Assembly: GCF_000306785.1 (NCBI RefSeq)
Contig: NC_017955.1
Coordinates: 1,054,001 to 1,118,000 of the forward strand
Length of the DNA: 64,000 nt
From: Modestobacter italicus
GTDB taxonomy: Bacteria; Actinomycetota; Actinomycetes; Mycobacteriales; Geodermatophilaceae
Direction: 5' to 3'
A program made the position numbers and the translations under genes. Positions 9,084-17,516 of this stretch are shown here, piece by piece. The stretch's first letter is position 1; the number at the start of each line of letters is the position of its first letter. Under the pieces are notes generated by a model, which was not told the DNA's origin, ran no database searches, and saw nothing but the letters and a program-made list of their open reading frames with translations.

Positions 9084-10829
9084 TCAGCCGCGGTCGGCGC
9101 TGAGCTTCTCCAGCCGGTTCTGCAGCAGGGTCACGTACGGCGCCCGGGCCCGGGTGGCCCGCTCGTAGTCCAGCAGGTCGGCGACCGTCTCGATCGGGTA
9201 GCTGCGCAGCCGCCCGCGCAGCGCCGGGATGCTGAACGCGTCGTACCCCTCGACCGGGCTGGTGGCCCCGGCGCCGTCGCCCGCGGCCGGTTCGTCGCGC
9301 TCCGGCGTCACCAGCGGGTCGCTGGCGGCGCTGTCGGTGACGTCGCTGCCGGGGGTGACGCTCTCGGCCGCCTCCGGGCCGCCCAGGTCGACCAGCTCCT
9401 CGGCCGCCTCCTCGAGCGCGGCGACGTCCGGGCCGGCATCCCCGGCCGGCTCGGCTGCGACCAGCGGGTCGCTGGCGGCGCTGTCGGTGACGTCGCTGCC
9501 GGGGGTGACGCTCTCGGCTGCCTCCGGGCCACCCAGGTCGACGAGCTCCTCGGCGGCGTCCTCGAGCGCGGCGACGTCCGGGGTGTCGGCGGGGGTGTCG
9601 GCGGGGGTGTCGGCGGGGGTGTCGGCGGGGGTGTCGGCCGGCTCGGCCGGCGGGGCGTCACCGACCGCGGCGTCGGCGATGAGCTCGTCGGCGACGGCCT
9701 CCTCGACGGCGGCGTCCTCCAGGGCTTCTTCGAGGGCGACCGCCTCTTCCACGGCCTCCTCGACCGCGGCCTCTTCGAGGACGGCCTCGACGACCGCGTC
9801 CTCGACGGCGGCGTTCTCCACGGCTTCTTCGAGGGCGACCGCCTCTTCCACGGCCTCCTCGACCGCGGCCTCCTCGACCGCGGCCTCCTCGACCGCGGCC
9901 TCCTCGAGGACGGCCTCGACGACGGCCTCCTCGACGGCGGCGTCCTCCAGTGCCTCCTCGAGGGCGACCGCCTCCTCGACGGCCTCCTCGACCGCGGCCT
10001 CCTCGAGGACGGCCTCGACGACGGCCTCCTCGACGGCGGCGTCCTCCAGTGCCTCCTCGAGGGCGACCGCCTCCTCGACGGCCTCCTCGACCGCGGCCTC
10101 CTCGAGGACGGCCTCGACGACGGCCTCCTCGAGCGCGGCCTCGTCCTCGGCGGCTTCGGTGACGGTGTCGGCGCTCAGCTCGTCGAGCACCTCCTCGGGG
10201 ACGTCGGCCCCGGCCGTTGCCCCGACCTCCGCGTCGACCTCGGTGGCCAGCTCGTCGACCACCGCGGTGATCGCGTCGGCCTGCGGGTCGTCGGGGAGCG
10301 CCGCGACCTCGGCCGGGCTGAGGTCCCCGTCGTCCGCGGTCAGCGCCAGGACGACGGCGGTCTCCTCCGGCAGGCCGTCGGAGTCCGGCAGGCCGTCGGA
10401 GTCGGCCAGGCCGTCGGACCCGGCCAGGGGCAGGTCGGCGACGGCCATGTCGTCGGCGAGCTCGTCGGAGAGCTGCTCGAACACCGGGTCGGACCCGGCG
10501 TCCAGCTCGGCGTCCTGCAGCGCGTCCTCGTCGACCCGGTCGAAGGCGGAGCTGCGGTTCGCGGTGGCGGGCGGGGGAGCGGCGGGGAGGTCGTCGTCGA
10601 AGGTCGCCATCCCGGGCTCGTCGTCGCCGCGCAGCCCGGTGAACAGCTCGTCGCCGCGGGCCACCAGCCCGGAGTACTGCTGCTGGAGCTTCAGCGAGTG
10701 CTGCAGGACCTGCCCGATGACGCGGACCGGCAGCCCGGGCAGCGTCGCGGGGAGCTTGCGGGCCTCATCGAGCACGGTGGCGGCCAGTCCGGCGAATGCG
10801 CGGACGACCTCGGGGATCTCTCGAGCCAT
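9084..10829 (-). CDS. Lipid-droplet-associated-type protein with expanded Ala/Glu repeats
   Basis: 581 residues. Only the ends resemble the actinobacterial lipid-droplet-associated protein family: the N-terminus ([20 protein letters not shown], then a [20 protein letters not shown] segment and MATFDDD) and the C-terminus ([41 protein letters not shown]). Between them lie over 400 very acidic residues: about four copies of a 33-residue Ala/Val/Glu unit (99 bp), an (ADTP)n run, and two copies of a 50-residue unit (150 bp). Homologs I recall are far shorter, so the insert is a repeat expansion. Its position between xseA and ispH is conserved (cf. Rv1109c). Lipid-storage function is inference. 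Confidence 0.8.
   Translation of the reverse strand: MAREIPEVVRAFAGLAATVLDEARKLPATLPGLPVRVIGQVLQHSLKLQQQYSGLVARGDELFTGLRGDDEPGMATFDDDLPAAPPPATANRSSAFDRVDEDALQDAELDAGSDPVFEQLSDELADDMAVADLPLAGSDGLADSDGLPDSDGLPEETAVVLALTADDGDLSPAEVAALPDDPQADAITAVVDELATEVDAEVGATAGADVPEEVLDELSADTVTEAAEDEAALEEAVVEAVLEEAAVEEAVEEAVALEEALEDAAVEEAVVEAVLEEAAVEEAVEEAVALEEALEDAAVEEAVVEAVLEEAAVEEAAVEEAAVEEAVEEAVALEEAVENAAVEDAVVEAVLEEAAVEEAVEEAVALEEALEDAAVEEAVADELIADAAVGDAPPAEPADTPADTPADTPADTPADTPDVAALEDAAEELVDLGGPEAAESVTPGSDVTDSAASDPLVAAEPAGDAGPDVAALEEAAEELVDLGGPEAAESVTPGSDVTDSAASDPLVTPERDEPAAGDGAGATSPVEGYDAFSIPALRGRLRSYPIETVADLLDYERATRARAPYVTLLQNRLEKLSADRG
9308..9575. repeat. Two-copy 150-bp direct repeat inside the lipid-droplet-type gene
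   Basis: Near-identical blocks begin with CCAGCGGGTC at 9311 and 9461, exactly 150 bp apart, so the reading frame is kept. They encode two copies of a 50-residue acidic unit ([17 protein letters not shown] followed by [15 protein letters not shown]). Between the second block and the Ala/Glu repeats lies a 12-bp tandem (encoding ADTP) at about 9588-9640. Confidence 0.8.
9690..10140. repeat. 99-bp coding tandem repeat (about 4 copies)
   Basis: The phrase TCGACGGCGGCGTCCTCCAG recurs at 9931 and 10030, exactly 99 bp apart; more diverged copies lie at lower coordinates. Each unit encodes 33 residues of Ala, Val and Glu on the minus strand. One copy carries an internal expansion of a 15-bp subunit. 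All periods are multiples of 3. This is not a CRISPR array: there are no unique spacers. Confidence 0.85.
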
Positions 10830-10894
10830 GGCTCAAGCGTGCCCCACGCGACGATCAACGGCACCCGGACCTGTGATGTTGCACCCGTTTGGGG

Positions 10895-10956
10895 CCGGCC
10901 CGCCTGCAGGGGCCCGCCACGAGCTTGCGAGTGGTGGGGGGCAGGCGGGTCCTTTC
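10895..10956 (+). repeat. Nested double-hairpin element, copy B (ispH leader)
   Basis: Outer stem CCCGCCTGC (10899-10907) pairs with GCAGGCGGG (10941-10949). Inner stem CCCGCCAC (10913-10920) pairs with GTGGTGGG (10931-10938, one G-U), around GAGCTTGCGA. It ends in GGTCCTTTC, 15 bp before the ispH ATG, so it would fold in the ispH 5' untranslated region. Stem sequences differ from copy A but pairing is kept. Confidence 0.6.
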
Positions 10957-10970
10957 ATTACCATGGCCTC

Positions 10971-11942
10971 ATGGTTGAACCGCGCGGACGCGTCCTGCTG
11001 GCCGACCCCCGGGGGTACTGCGCCGGCGTCGACCGGGCGGTGGTCGCCGTCGAGCGGGCACTGGAGATCCACGGCGCGCCGGTCTACGTCCGGAAGCAGA
11101 TCGTCCACAACAAGCACGTCGTCGCCACCCTGGAGCGGCGCGGCGCGGTGTTCGTCGACGAGACCGACGAGGTCCCCGAGGGCGCCGTCGTGGTGTTCAG
11201 CGCGCACGGTGTCTCCCCGGCGGTCAAGGCCGAGGCCGAGGCCCGGTCGCTGCGGACGATCGACGCCACCTGCCCGCTGGTCAGCAAGGTGCACATGGAG
11301 GCCAAGCGCTTCGCCAAGGAGGACTACGACATCCTCCTGATCGGCCACCGCGGGCACGAGGAGGTCGAGGGCACGATGGGCGAGGCGCCGGCCCACACCC
11401 AGCTCGTCGACGGCGCCGACGACATCGCCTCCGTGCAGGTCCGCGACCCGGAGAAGGTGGTCTGGCTGTCCCAGACCACGCTGTCGGTCGACGAGACGCT
11501 CACCACCGTCGACTCGCTCAAGGCCCGCTTCCCCGGTCTGCAGAGCCCGCCCAGCGACGACATCTGCTACGCCACCCAGAACCGCCAGCAGGCCGTCAAG
11601 CAGATGGCCGGTGAGTGCGACCTGGTGATCGTGGTCGGCTCGACGAACTCGTCGAACTCCGTCCGGCTGGTCGAGGTGGCGCTGGAGGCCGGCGCCCGCG
11701 ACTCCCACCTGGTCGACTTCGCCTCCGAGATCGACGAGGCGTGGCTGGAGGGGGTCGGCACCGTCGGCGTCACCAGCGGGGCCTCGGTGCCGGAGATCCT
11801 GGTCAGCGACGTGCTCGACTGGCTGGCCGAGCGCGGCTACCCGGACGTGTCGACCATCAAGGCCGCCGAGGAGCGGCTGGTGTTCGCGCTGCCGCACGAG
11901 CTCAAGCAGAAGCGCGCGGCGCTCGCGGTCGAGTCCGACTAG
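10971..11942 (+). CDS. ispH: 4-hydroxy-3-methylbut-2-enyl diphosphate reductase
   Basis: Last enzyme of the MEP isoprenoid pathway: a [4Fe-4S] protein reducing HMBPP to IPP and DMAPP. 323 residues from ATG 10971 ([20 protein letters not shown]). The three cluster cysteines are visible in [10 protein letters not shown] (C17), [11 protein letters not shown] and [11 protein letters not shown], together with the substrate-binding GSTNSSNS and TSGAS motifs. A longer upstream reading is possible but lacks family similarity and runs antisense to the previous gene. The leader contains a structured repeat; the stop is followed by a small GAAGG/CCTTC hairpin. Synteny with xseA and DUF6542 is as in mycobacterial lytB2. 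Confidence 0.97.
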   Translation: MVEPRGRVLLADPRGYCAGVDRAVVAVERALEIHGAPVYVRKQIVHNKHVVATLERRGAVFVDETDEVPEGAVVVFSAHGVSPAVKAEAEARSLRTIDATCPLVSKVHMEAKRFAKEDYDILLIGHRGHEEVEGTMGEAPAHTQLVDGADDIASVQVRDPEKVVWLSQTTLSVDETLTTVDSLKARFPGLQSPPSDDICYATQNRQQAVKQMAGECDLVIVVGSTNSSNSVRLVEVALEAGARDSHLVDFASEIDEAWLEGVGTVGVTSGASVPEILVSDVLDWLAERGYPDVSTIKAAEERLVFALPHELKQKRAALAVESD

Positions 11943-11944
11943 TC

Positions 11945-11957
11945 GAAGGACCCCTTC
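11945..11957 (+). terminator. Short GAAGG-acc-CCTTC hairpin after ispH stop
   Basis: Two bases after the ispH TAG, GAAGG (11945-11949) can pair with CCTTC (11953-11957) across ACC. The stem is only 5 bp and is weak as a terminator by itself. It shares the GAAGGACCCC edge of the nested-hairpin family and may be a truncated copy. Confidence 0.35.
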
Positions 11958-11970
11958 CTGCGTGTGCGGC

Positions 11971-12690
11971 TCAGCGCTTGGTGGCCATCCGGAACAGCGA
12001 CAGCGCGACGGCCGCGCCGGTGGCGATGCCCATCGCCGGGAAGCCCCGGACCAGCAGCGTCGCCAGGCCCGGCAGGGTCAGGTCCGCGGACGGCGCCAGG
12101 GCGAGGTTGACCACTGCCACCGCGATGAACACCAGCGGCGGGGCGATCACCACGGTGAGCAGGTCCCGCCGGCGGACGATCAGGGTGGCCACCGCGGTGC
12201 CCGCGGTGAGCGCGACCAGGGTGATCATCCCCAGGCCCAGCCCGATGTAGGAGTCGGCGGCCGCGGCGACGAGGGTCAGCAGGAAGACGCCCAGGACGGC
12301 GAGGACGCCGCGCAGCCGGGAGTCCGGGACCGGCGCGGTGCGGGTCCGGCCGGATGCGGCGGACCCGATACGCCGGTCGTCGGCCGCGAGCCGGGGGACC
12401 TCGGCGGACGGCCGGGGCGGTCCGCTGCGGGCGGACCGGGGATCGGGGCCGCGGCGCTCGGGCGGGCGACCGCCACGGGCCGGGTGCCCGCGTTCCGGGC
12501 GCTCCCGCTCGGGCCGTTCGGGTGCGCGACCACGCGCACTGCTGCCCCCCGCACGCGGCGACGGGTACCCGCGGCCGGCCGCGGAGCCGGCGTCGTTGCG
12601 CTCTGCACGCACGGCTTCCTCCCGCCAGTCCCCAGCTCGAGCATCGACAGTGACCGGAGCGATGGTGCACCTCCTCGTCGACGGCAGCAC
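11971..12690 (-). CDS. DUF6542 integral membrane protein
   Basis: Up to 239 residues from GTG 12688-12690; the start is uncertain, since the first 45 residues are not conserved-looking. An Arg/Pro/Gly-rich disordered N-terminus of about 120 residues precedes four predicted membrane helices (e.g. GVLAVLGVFLLTLVAAAADS, LLTVVIAPPLVFIAVAVVNL), matching the actinobacterial DUF6542 domain that begins SRLRGVLAV. The function is unknown. It is convergent with ispH, 28 bp apart, as at the mycobacterial lytB2 locus. Confidence 0.82.
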   Translation of the reverse strand: MLPSTRRCTIAPVTVDARAGDWREEAVRAERNDAGSAAGRGYPSPRAGGSSARGRAPERPERERPERGHPARGGRPPERRGPDPRSARSGPPRPSAEVPRLAADDRRIGSAASGRTRTAPVPDSRLRGVLAVLGVFLLTLVAAAADSYIGLGLGMITLVALTAGTAVATLIVRRRDLLTVVIAPPLVFIAVAVVNLALAPSADLTLPGLATLLVRGFPAMGIATGAAVALSLFRMATKR

Positions 12691-12867
12691 GCGTCAACGC
12701 ACCACCCGGTCGGGCCACGGTAACGGCCCTTCCTGAGTAGATCCTGGAGATCGCGGGAGTGGCGGGCCATAAGTCGCTGGTGTCGGGGGTGCCGGGTGGC
12801 GCTTTGTGCACAGCTGCACCTCTCCAGCCCCAGCGACCCCAGCCGCCGCGCGGGTGCCGGGCGCGGC

Positions 12868-14043
12868 TCAGCCGGCGCTGCCGTCGACCCCGCTGCCGTA
12901 GGCCGTGCTGCCGTAGACCGGGCCGCCGTACCCGGTGGCCGAGGGCCCGCTGCCGGGGACGGGGGAACGCACGCCGGGCAGCGGCAGCTCGGCCGGACGC
13001 GGGCCCGGCTCGCCGTCGGGCACCGACCGCAGCACCCGCACCGCGCCCTCGACCGGCCCCGGGGTGGGCACCGGCGCGGCGGCGACCCCGAGATCGTCGA
13101 ACCGGCGGGTGGCCACCAGCACCGAGTTCTCGTAGGAGCCGACCGTCTCGTTGTAGCGGGTGAGCGCCGAGCCCAGGGCCGAACCGAGCCGGGTGAGGTG
13201 GCCGGACAGCGTGCTCAGCCGGGTGTGCACCGTGCGGCCGACCTCGAGCACCGCGGCGGCGTCCTGCGCCAGCCGCTCCTGGCGCCACGAGTAGGCCACG
13301 GTGCGGAGCAGGGCCAGCAGCGTGCTCGGCGTCGCGACGATGACGTCGCGGGCGAACCCGTGCTCCAGCAGCGCGGGCTCGGCCTCCAGCGCGGTGGTGA
13401 GGAAGCCGTCGGAGGGGACGAACAGCACGGTGAACGGCGCCGCCGAGCCGAACGCGGTGGGGTAGTGGCGGGCGGCCAGCGCGTCGACGTGGGTGCGCAG
13501 CTGGCGGGCGTGGTCGGCGACGCGCTGGGCGCGCACCGCCGGGTCGGTGGCCTGGACGGCGTCGATGTAGCCGGTGAACGGCACCTTCGCGTCGACGATC
13601 ACCTGGCGCCCGTCGGCGAGGGTGACCACCAGGTCCGGCCGCACCCGGGCGCCGTCCTCCGTGGTGCCCGACGGCTGCTCGACGAAGTCGCAGTGCTCCA
13701 GCAGCCCGGCGACCTCGACCACCCGGCGCAGCTGCAGCTCGCCCCAGCGGCCGCGCACGTGCGGCGTGCGCAGCGCGGTGACCAGCGCCGCCGTCTCCTG
13801 GCGGAGCAGCGCCGAGGTCTGCCCGATCGTGCCGACCTGCTCGCGCAGCTCCCCGTGCGCGGTGGCGCGGTCCCGCTCGATGCCGGCCAGCAGCCGGTGC
13901 AGGTGGTCCAGCGACTCGTGCACCGGCTCGAGCGCGTCGGGCGCCGCGGCCGGCCGGGCGCGCAGCGCCACCACGCCGAGGGTCACGGCGGTGGCCAGCA
14001 GCGCGCCGAGGAGGAGCCCGAGGAGCAGGGAGGCGGCGTCCAT
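12868..14043 (-). CDS. rmuC: RmuC-family DNA recombination protein
   Basis: 391 residues from ATG 14041-14043. An N-terminal membrane helix (ASLLLGLLLGALLATAVTLG) and a coiled-coil region lead into the RmuC PD-(D/E)XK nuclease-like domain, recognisable from VRGRWGELQLRRVVEVAGLL, VRPDLVVTL, VIVDAKVPFTGY and PFTVLFVPSD. RmuC limits inversion recombination in E. coli and is a putative nuclease. The C-terminus is a Gly/Pro/Tyr-rich tail of about 60 residues. An in-frame extension to 14181 runs antisense to the neighbouring gene and was not used. Confidence 0.92.
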   Translation of the reverse strand: MDAASLLLGLLLGALLATAVTLGVVALRARPAAAPDALEPVHESLDHLHRLLAGIERDRATAHGELREQVGTIGQTSALLRQETAALVTALRTPHVRGRWGELQLRRVVEVAGLLEHCDFVEQPSGTTEDGARVRPDLVVTLADGRQVIVDAKVPFTGYIDAVQATDPAVRAQRVADHARQLRTHVDALAARHYPTAFGSAAPFTVLFVPSDGFLTTALEAEPALLEHGFARDVIVATPSTLLALLRTVAYSWRQERLAQDAAAVLEVGRTVHTRLSTLSGHLTRLGSALGSALTRYNETVGSYENSVLVATRRFDDLGVAAAPVPTPGPVEGAVRVLRSVPDGEPGPRPAELPLPGVRSPVPGSGPSATGYGGPVYGSTAYGSGVDGSAG

Positions 14044-14116
14044 GCCCGGGAGCCTGCCCCAGGGCTCCGACAGTTCCGGGTGAGCGGCGCCGGTCCGCGT
14101 GTCCCACAGTGGCGGC

Positions 14117-14557
14117 ATGACCGAGTCCCCGCTGGCCCAGCCCCGGGCCGTCCACCACGTCCGGCTCACCGTCACCGACATCGCCCGGTCGAGGGCGTTC
14201 TACCGCTCGCTGCTCGGCGTCGACCCGGTCTTCGACTTCAGCGACCAGGTCGACGGCCCGGGCGTGCGCGAGGACCCGGAGCGGCTCTTCGGCGGGTGCG
14301 TGTTCCCGGTCGGCGAGCAGCTCGTCGGCCTGCGCCCGGTGGCCGCGACCGGCGACGTCTTCGAGTCCACCCGGGTCGGGCTGGACCACCTGAGCCTCGC
14401 GCTGGGCTCGCTGGCCGAGCTCCGGGCGGCCGCCGCCCGGCTCGACGAGGCCGGGGTGGTGCACGGGGAGGTCACCGAGCTCGACGGCCTGGGCCTGGCG
14501 ATCCTGTCGGTCCAGGACCCCGACGACATCAACCTGGAGCTGTCCGCGCCGGTCTGA
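14117..14557 (+). CDS. VOC-family (glyoxalase/dioxygenase superfamily) protein
   Basis: 146 residues from ATG 14117. Two beta-alpha-beta-beta-beta modules of the vicinal-oxygen-chelate fold are visible: VHHVRLTVTDIARSRAFYRS opens the first with a metal-type His, GLDHLSLALGSLAEL opens the second, and VQDPDDINLEL supplies the terminal Glu. Members may be glyoxalases, dioxygenases or resistance proteins; the substrate cannot be told. It is divergent from rmuC and convergent with ogt, separated by only 3 bp. Confidence 0.85.
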   Translation: MTESPLAQPRAVHHVRLTVTDIARSRAFYRSLLGVDPVFDFSDQVDGPGVREDPERLFGGCVFPVGEQLVGLRPVAATGDVFESTRVGLDHLSLALGSLAELRAAAARLDEAGVVHGEVTELDGLGLAILSVQDPDDINLELSAPV

Positions 14558-14560
14558 GGC

Positions 14561-15094
14561 TCACACGCCGACGGGGGCGTGCTCCGCCTCGTGGTCGAGC
14601 AGCCACCGCTTGACCGGCGTCCCCCAGCGGAAGCCGCCCAGCCCGCCGCCGGTGGCCAGCACCCGGTGGCAGGGCACGAACAGCGCCGCGGCGTTCCGCG
14701 CGCAGGCGCCGGCGGCCGCGCGGACCGCCGACGGGCGGCCGCACCGGGCGGCGAACTCGGCGTAGGTGTCCGGCCGGCCTGCGGGCACCGTGCGCAGCAC
14801 CTCCCAGGCGTCGGTGAGGAACGGGCCGGACCGCTGCCGCACCGGCACGGCGTCGATGGCGGCGACGTCCCCGGCGGTGAACGCCGCGACGACGTCGAGC
14901 ACCGGCAGGGTGTCGGCGCGCTCGACCCAGGTCGGCCGCAGCGACCGGTGGACGACGGGCAGCAGGTCGCTGACGTCGTCGGTCCAGCCGCTGGCCAGCA
15001 CGACGTCCTCGCCGTCGGGCCCGGCGGTGACGACGACGGTGAACGGGCCGGGCGGGGTGGCGACGCAGGCGAACCGGGCGGGGGCGGTGCTCAT
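14561..15094 (-). CDS. ogt: Methylated-DNA--protein-cysteine methyltransferase
   Basis: Suicide repair protein moving the alkyl group from O6-alkylguanine to its own cysteine. 177 residues, the normal length. The acceptor motif PCHRVLATGGGLGGFRWG is intact and the HTH-like segment (YAEFAARCGRPSAVRAAAGA) precedes it. Its ATG overlaps the stop of the upstream Ada-AraC-AlkA gene in an ATGA, so the two repair proteins are probably translated together. Regulation may come from the Ada/AraC part of its partner. Confidence 0.93.
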   Translation of the reverse strand: MSTAPARFACVATPPGPFTVVVTAGPDGEDVVLASGWTDDVSDLLPVVHRSLRPTWVERADTLPVLDVVAAFTAGDVAAIDAVPVRQRSGPFLTDAWEVLRTVPAGRPDTYAEFAARCGRPSAVRAAAGACARNAAALFVPCHRVLATGGGLGGFRWGTPVKRWLLDHEAEHAPVGV

Positions 15095-16593
15095 GACGGG
15101 CTCCGATCGGAGAGGGGACCGCGGGTGAAGAGGGTGGGGACGGCGAGCGCCCAGAGGTGCATCACGGCGTAGGAACGCCACGGCCGCCAGCGCCCGTCGG
15201 CCTCGGCGTCGGAGCTGCCCAGCGCGGCCAGGCTGCGGCGCAGCGCCAGGTCGCCGGGCAGCCACACGTCGGGGTCGGCCAGCCCGCGCAGCCCGACCAG
15301 GGCCGCCGTCCACGGGCCGATCCCGGGCAGCGCCAGCAGCTGCCGCCGGGCCTCGTCCCGGTCCGCGCCCGGGTTGAGCACCACCGCGCCCTCGGCCAGC
15401 GCGGTGGCCAGGGTGTGCACGGTGCGCCGCCGCGCGCCGGTGAGCCCGACCGCGGTGAGGTCGGCCCCGGCCAGGTCGGCGGCGCGGGGGAAGGCGTGGG
15501 TCAGGGTGCCGACCGGCTCGGCCAGCGGGCGGCCCGCGGCGGTGACCACCCGGGCGGTGAGCGTGCGGGCGCCGGCCACCGACACCTGCTGGCCGAGCAC
15601 CGCGCGGACGGCGAGCTCCTCGGCGTCCGGCGCGGTCGGCACCCGGCGTCCCGGCGCCCCGGCGACCAGCGGCGCCAGCGCCGGGTCCGCCCCGAGCACG
15701 GCGTCGATCGCGGCCGGGTCGGCGTCCAGGTCCAGCAGCCGCCGGCACCGGGTCACCGCGACCCCGAGGTCGCGCAGGTCGTGCAGCCGCAGCCGGGCGC
15801 TGACCGCCGCGCTGCCGTCCGGGGCGGGGGAGAGCCGGACGACGGCGGGCCCGTGCGGCAGGTCGAGCACCCGGGAGAACGTCGTCCCGTCCCACTCCTC
15901 CAGGCCCGGGGTGGCGTGCGCGCCGAGGAAGAGCAGCACCTCGTCGGCCGCGAACGGGGCGCGGGCGGCCAGCCGGAGGGTGAGCCACCCCGGGCTGCCC
16001 CCGTCGCTGCGCGGGGTCGCCGGGCGGAGCGCGGAGGGCGTCGTCCCGAACACCGACCGGACGGTGTCGTTGAACTGCCGGACGGAGGCGAAGCCGGACG
16101 CGAAGGCGACGTCGGCCATCGGCAGCAGCGTCGTCTCGATCAGCAGCCGGGCGGTCCTGGCGCGCTGCGCCCGGGCCAGCGCGAGCGGGCCGACGCCGAG
16201 CTCGGCGGTGAGCAGCCGGTGCAGCTGGCGCTCGGAGTAGCCGAGCCGGCCGGCCAGCCCCCCGACGCCGCCGCGCTCCACCTCGCCGTCGGCGATCAGC
16301 CGCATCGCCCGGGCGACGACGTCGGCGCGGACGTCCCAGTCGGGGGAGCCGGGGACGGCGTCCGGCCGGCACCGGCGGCAGGCGCGGAAGCCGGCCGCCT
16401 GGGCCGAGGCCGCGGTGGTGTGGAACTCGACGTTGCGCTGCAGCGGGGTCCGCGCCGGGCAGGAGGGCCGGCAGTAGATGCCGGTGCTGTGTACCGCGGT
16501 CACGAACCAGCCGTCGAACCGCGGGTCGCGGCTGGTCACCGCGCGGTAGCAGTGCTCCGCGTCGAGTCGTCCGCGCTCCAGGGTCCCGGTCAC
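15091..16593 (-). CDS. Ada-AraC-AlkA fusion: methyl-sensing regulator joined to 3-methyladenine DNA glycosylase
   Basis: 500 residues from GTG 16591-16593. Residues about 1-75 are the Ada zinc/methyl-acceptor domain with all four cysteines (GIYCRPSCPAR and FRACRRCRPD). Residues about 85-185 are an AraC helix-turn-helix region (LGYSERQLHRLLTAELGVGP; FASGFASVRQFNDTVRSVFG). The rest is an AlkA glycosylase with the HhH motif LPGIGPWTAALVGLRG and catalytic-Asp segment VWLPGDLALRR. Family knowledge predicts methylphosphotriester sensing, transcription activation and excision of alkylated bases in one chain. It forms an operon with ogt through a 4-bp overlap. Confidence 0.93.
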   Translation of the reverse strand: MTGTLERGRLDAEHCYRAVTSRDPRFDGWFVTAVHSTGIYCRPSCPARTPLQRNVEFHTTAASAQAAGFRACRRCRPDAVPGSPDWDVRADVVARAMRLIADGEVERGGVGGLAGRLGYSERQLHRLLTAELGVGPLALARAQRARTARLLIETTLLPMADVAFASGFASVRQFNDTVRSVFGTTPSALRPATPRSDGGSPGWLTLRLAARAPFAADEVLLFLGAHATPGLEEWDGTTFSRVLDLPHGPAVVRLSPAPDGSAAVSARLRLHDLRDLGVAVTRCRRLLDLDADPAAIDAVLGADPALAPLVAGAPGRRVPTAPDAEELAVRAVLGQQVSVAGARTLTARVVTAAGRPLAEPVGTLTHAFPRAADLAGADLTAVGLTGARRRTVHTLATALAEGAVVLNPGADRDEARRQLLALPGIGPWTAALVGLRGLADPDVWLPGDLALRRSLAALGSSDAEADGRWRPWRSYAVMHLWALAVPTLFTRGPLSDRSPS

Positions 16594-16732
16594 GGCACGA
16601 GCATGGCACCACCGGCGGGCGCTGACTGGCGGCTTTCGGACACCGCGGTGGGGGGTGCGTTCGACGTCCGCACCGAAGGGGCCTACCGTTCCAGCCACTA
16701 AGTACGAGAATCGAACCAACTGGAGCAGACTC

Positions 16733-17431
16733 GTGGACTTCCGCACCACCACCGCCCTCGTCACCGGCGCCAACCGCGGCTTCGGCCGGGCGCTCGCCGC
16801 CGAGCTCGTCTCCCGCGGGGCGACCGTCCTCGCCGGTGCCCGCCGGCCCGGGTCGGTCGACCTGCCCGGCGTCACCCCGCTCGCGCTCGACATCACCGAC
16901 CCCGCCTCGATCGCCGCGGCCGCGGCGGCGACCGGGGACGTCTCGCTGCTGGTCAACAACGCGGGCATCGACACCCGCAGCAACCTGCTGACCGCCGACC
17001 TGGCCGACCTGCAGGCCGAGCTGGACACCCACTACCTGGGCACGCTGTCGGTGGTCCGGGCGTTCCTGCCGCAGGTCGAGCGGGCCGGCGGCACCATCGT
17101 GAACGTGCTGTCCGCGCTGTCCTGGGTCAGCTTCCCGGGCACCGGGGCCTACAGCGCGGCCAAGTCCGCGGCCTGGTCGATGACCAACGGGCTACGCGCC
17201 GAGCTCGCCCCCCGCGGCGTCACCGTCGCCGGGCTGCACGTCGGGTACATGGACACCGACATGGCCGCGGACGTCGAGGCGCCCAAGTCCGACCCGGCCG
17301 AGATCGCCCGGATCGCCGTCGACGCGATCGAGGCCGACAGCACCGAGATCGTGGCCGACGAGGTCAGCCGCCAGGTGCAGGCCGGTCTCGCCGGCGGGGT
17401 GGCGGCGCTGTACCCGCAGCTGACCCGCTGA
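16733..17431 (+). CDS. SDR-family oxidoreductase
   Basis: 232 residues; GTG 16733 preceded by GGAG. A classical short-chain dehydrogenase: cofactor loop TGANRGFGRAL, NNAG after strand 4, and catalytic YSAAK with an upstream Ser (LSALSWVSF). NAD(P)-dependent carbonyl/alcohol chemistry on an unknown substrate. It is divergent from the alkylation-repair operon. The 139-bp gap contains GGTGCG/CGCACC (16654-16659 and 16669-16674), a possible operator. A strong palindrome follows its stop codon. Confidence 0.9.
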   Translation: MDFRTTTALVTGANRGFGRALAAELVSRGATVLAGARRPGSVDLPGVTPLALDITDPASIAAAAAATGDVSLLVNNAGIDTRSNLLTADLADLQAELDTHYLGTLSVVRAFLPQVERAGGTIVNVLSALSWVSFPGTGAYSAAKSAAWSMTNGLRAELAPRGVTVAGLHVGYMDTDMAADVEAPKSDPAEIARIAVDAIEADSTEIVADEVSRQVQAGLAGGVAALYPQLTR

Positions 17432-17434
17432 GCC

Positions 17435-17468
17435 GGTCCGCCGTCCACCGATCGGTGGACGGCGGACC
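17435..17468. terminator. Perfect 34-bp palindrome, bidirectional terminator candidate
   Basis: The sequence from GGTCCGCCGTCCACC to GGTGGACGGCGGACC is perfectly self-complementary (17435-17468), giving a stem of about 15 bp with a GATC tip. It starts 3 bp after the SDR stop and 49 bp before the ABC transporter operon. No U-tract follows, which is usual for high-GC actinobacterial terminators. Confidence 0.65.
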
Positions 17469-17516
17469 CGCACTCCGGTGGTCCCGGACGCGGCCGGCCG
17501 GCGACAGGGTGGGTGC

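Noticed and set aside
9690..10140. Direct repeats resembling a CRISPR array
   Set aside because: Periods are multiples of 3, there are no unique spacers, the repeats are coding and no cas genes are near.
9229..11340. A 703-codon plus-strand open frame rich in Ser and Ala
   Set aside because: It is antisense to the Ala/Glu-repeat gene and continues through the ispH start. Its composition is the mirror of GCC/GAG-type codons, and it has no ribosome site or family similarity.
12276..12770. A minus-strand frame beginning MARHSRDLQDLLRKGRYRG
   Set aside because: It overlaps DUF6542 in another frame, and its later part is Arg/Pro/Ala-biased with no family.
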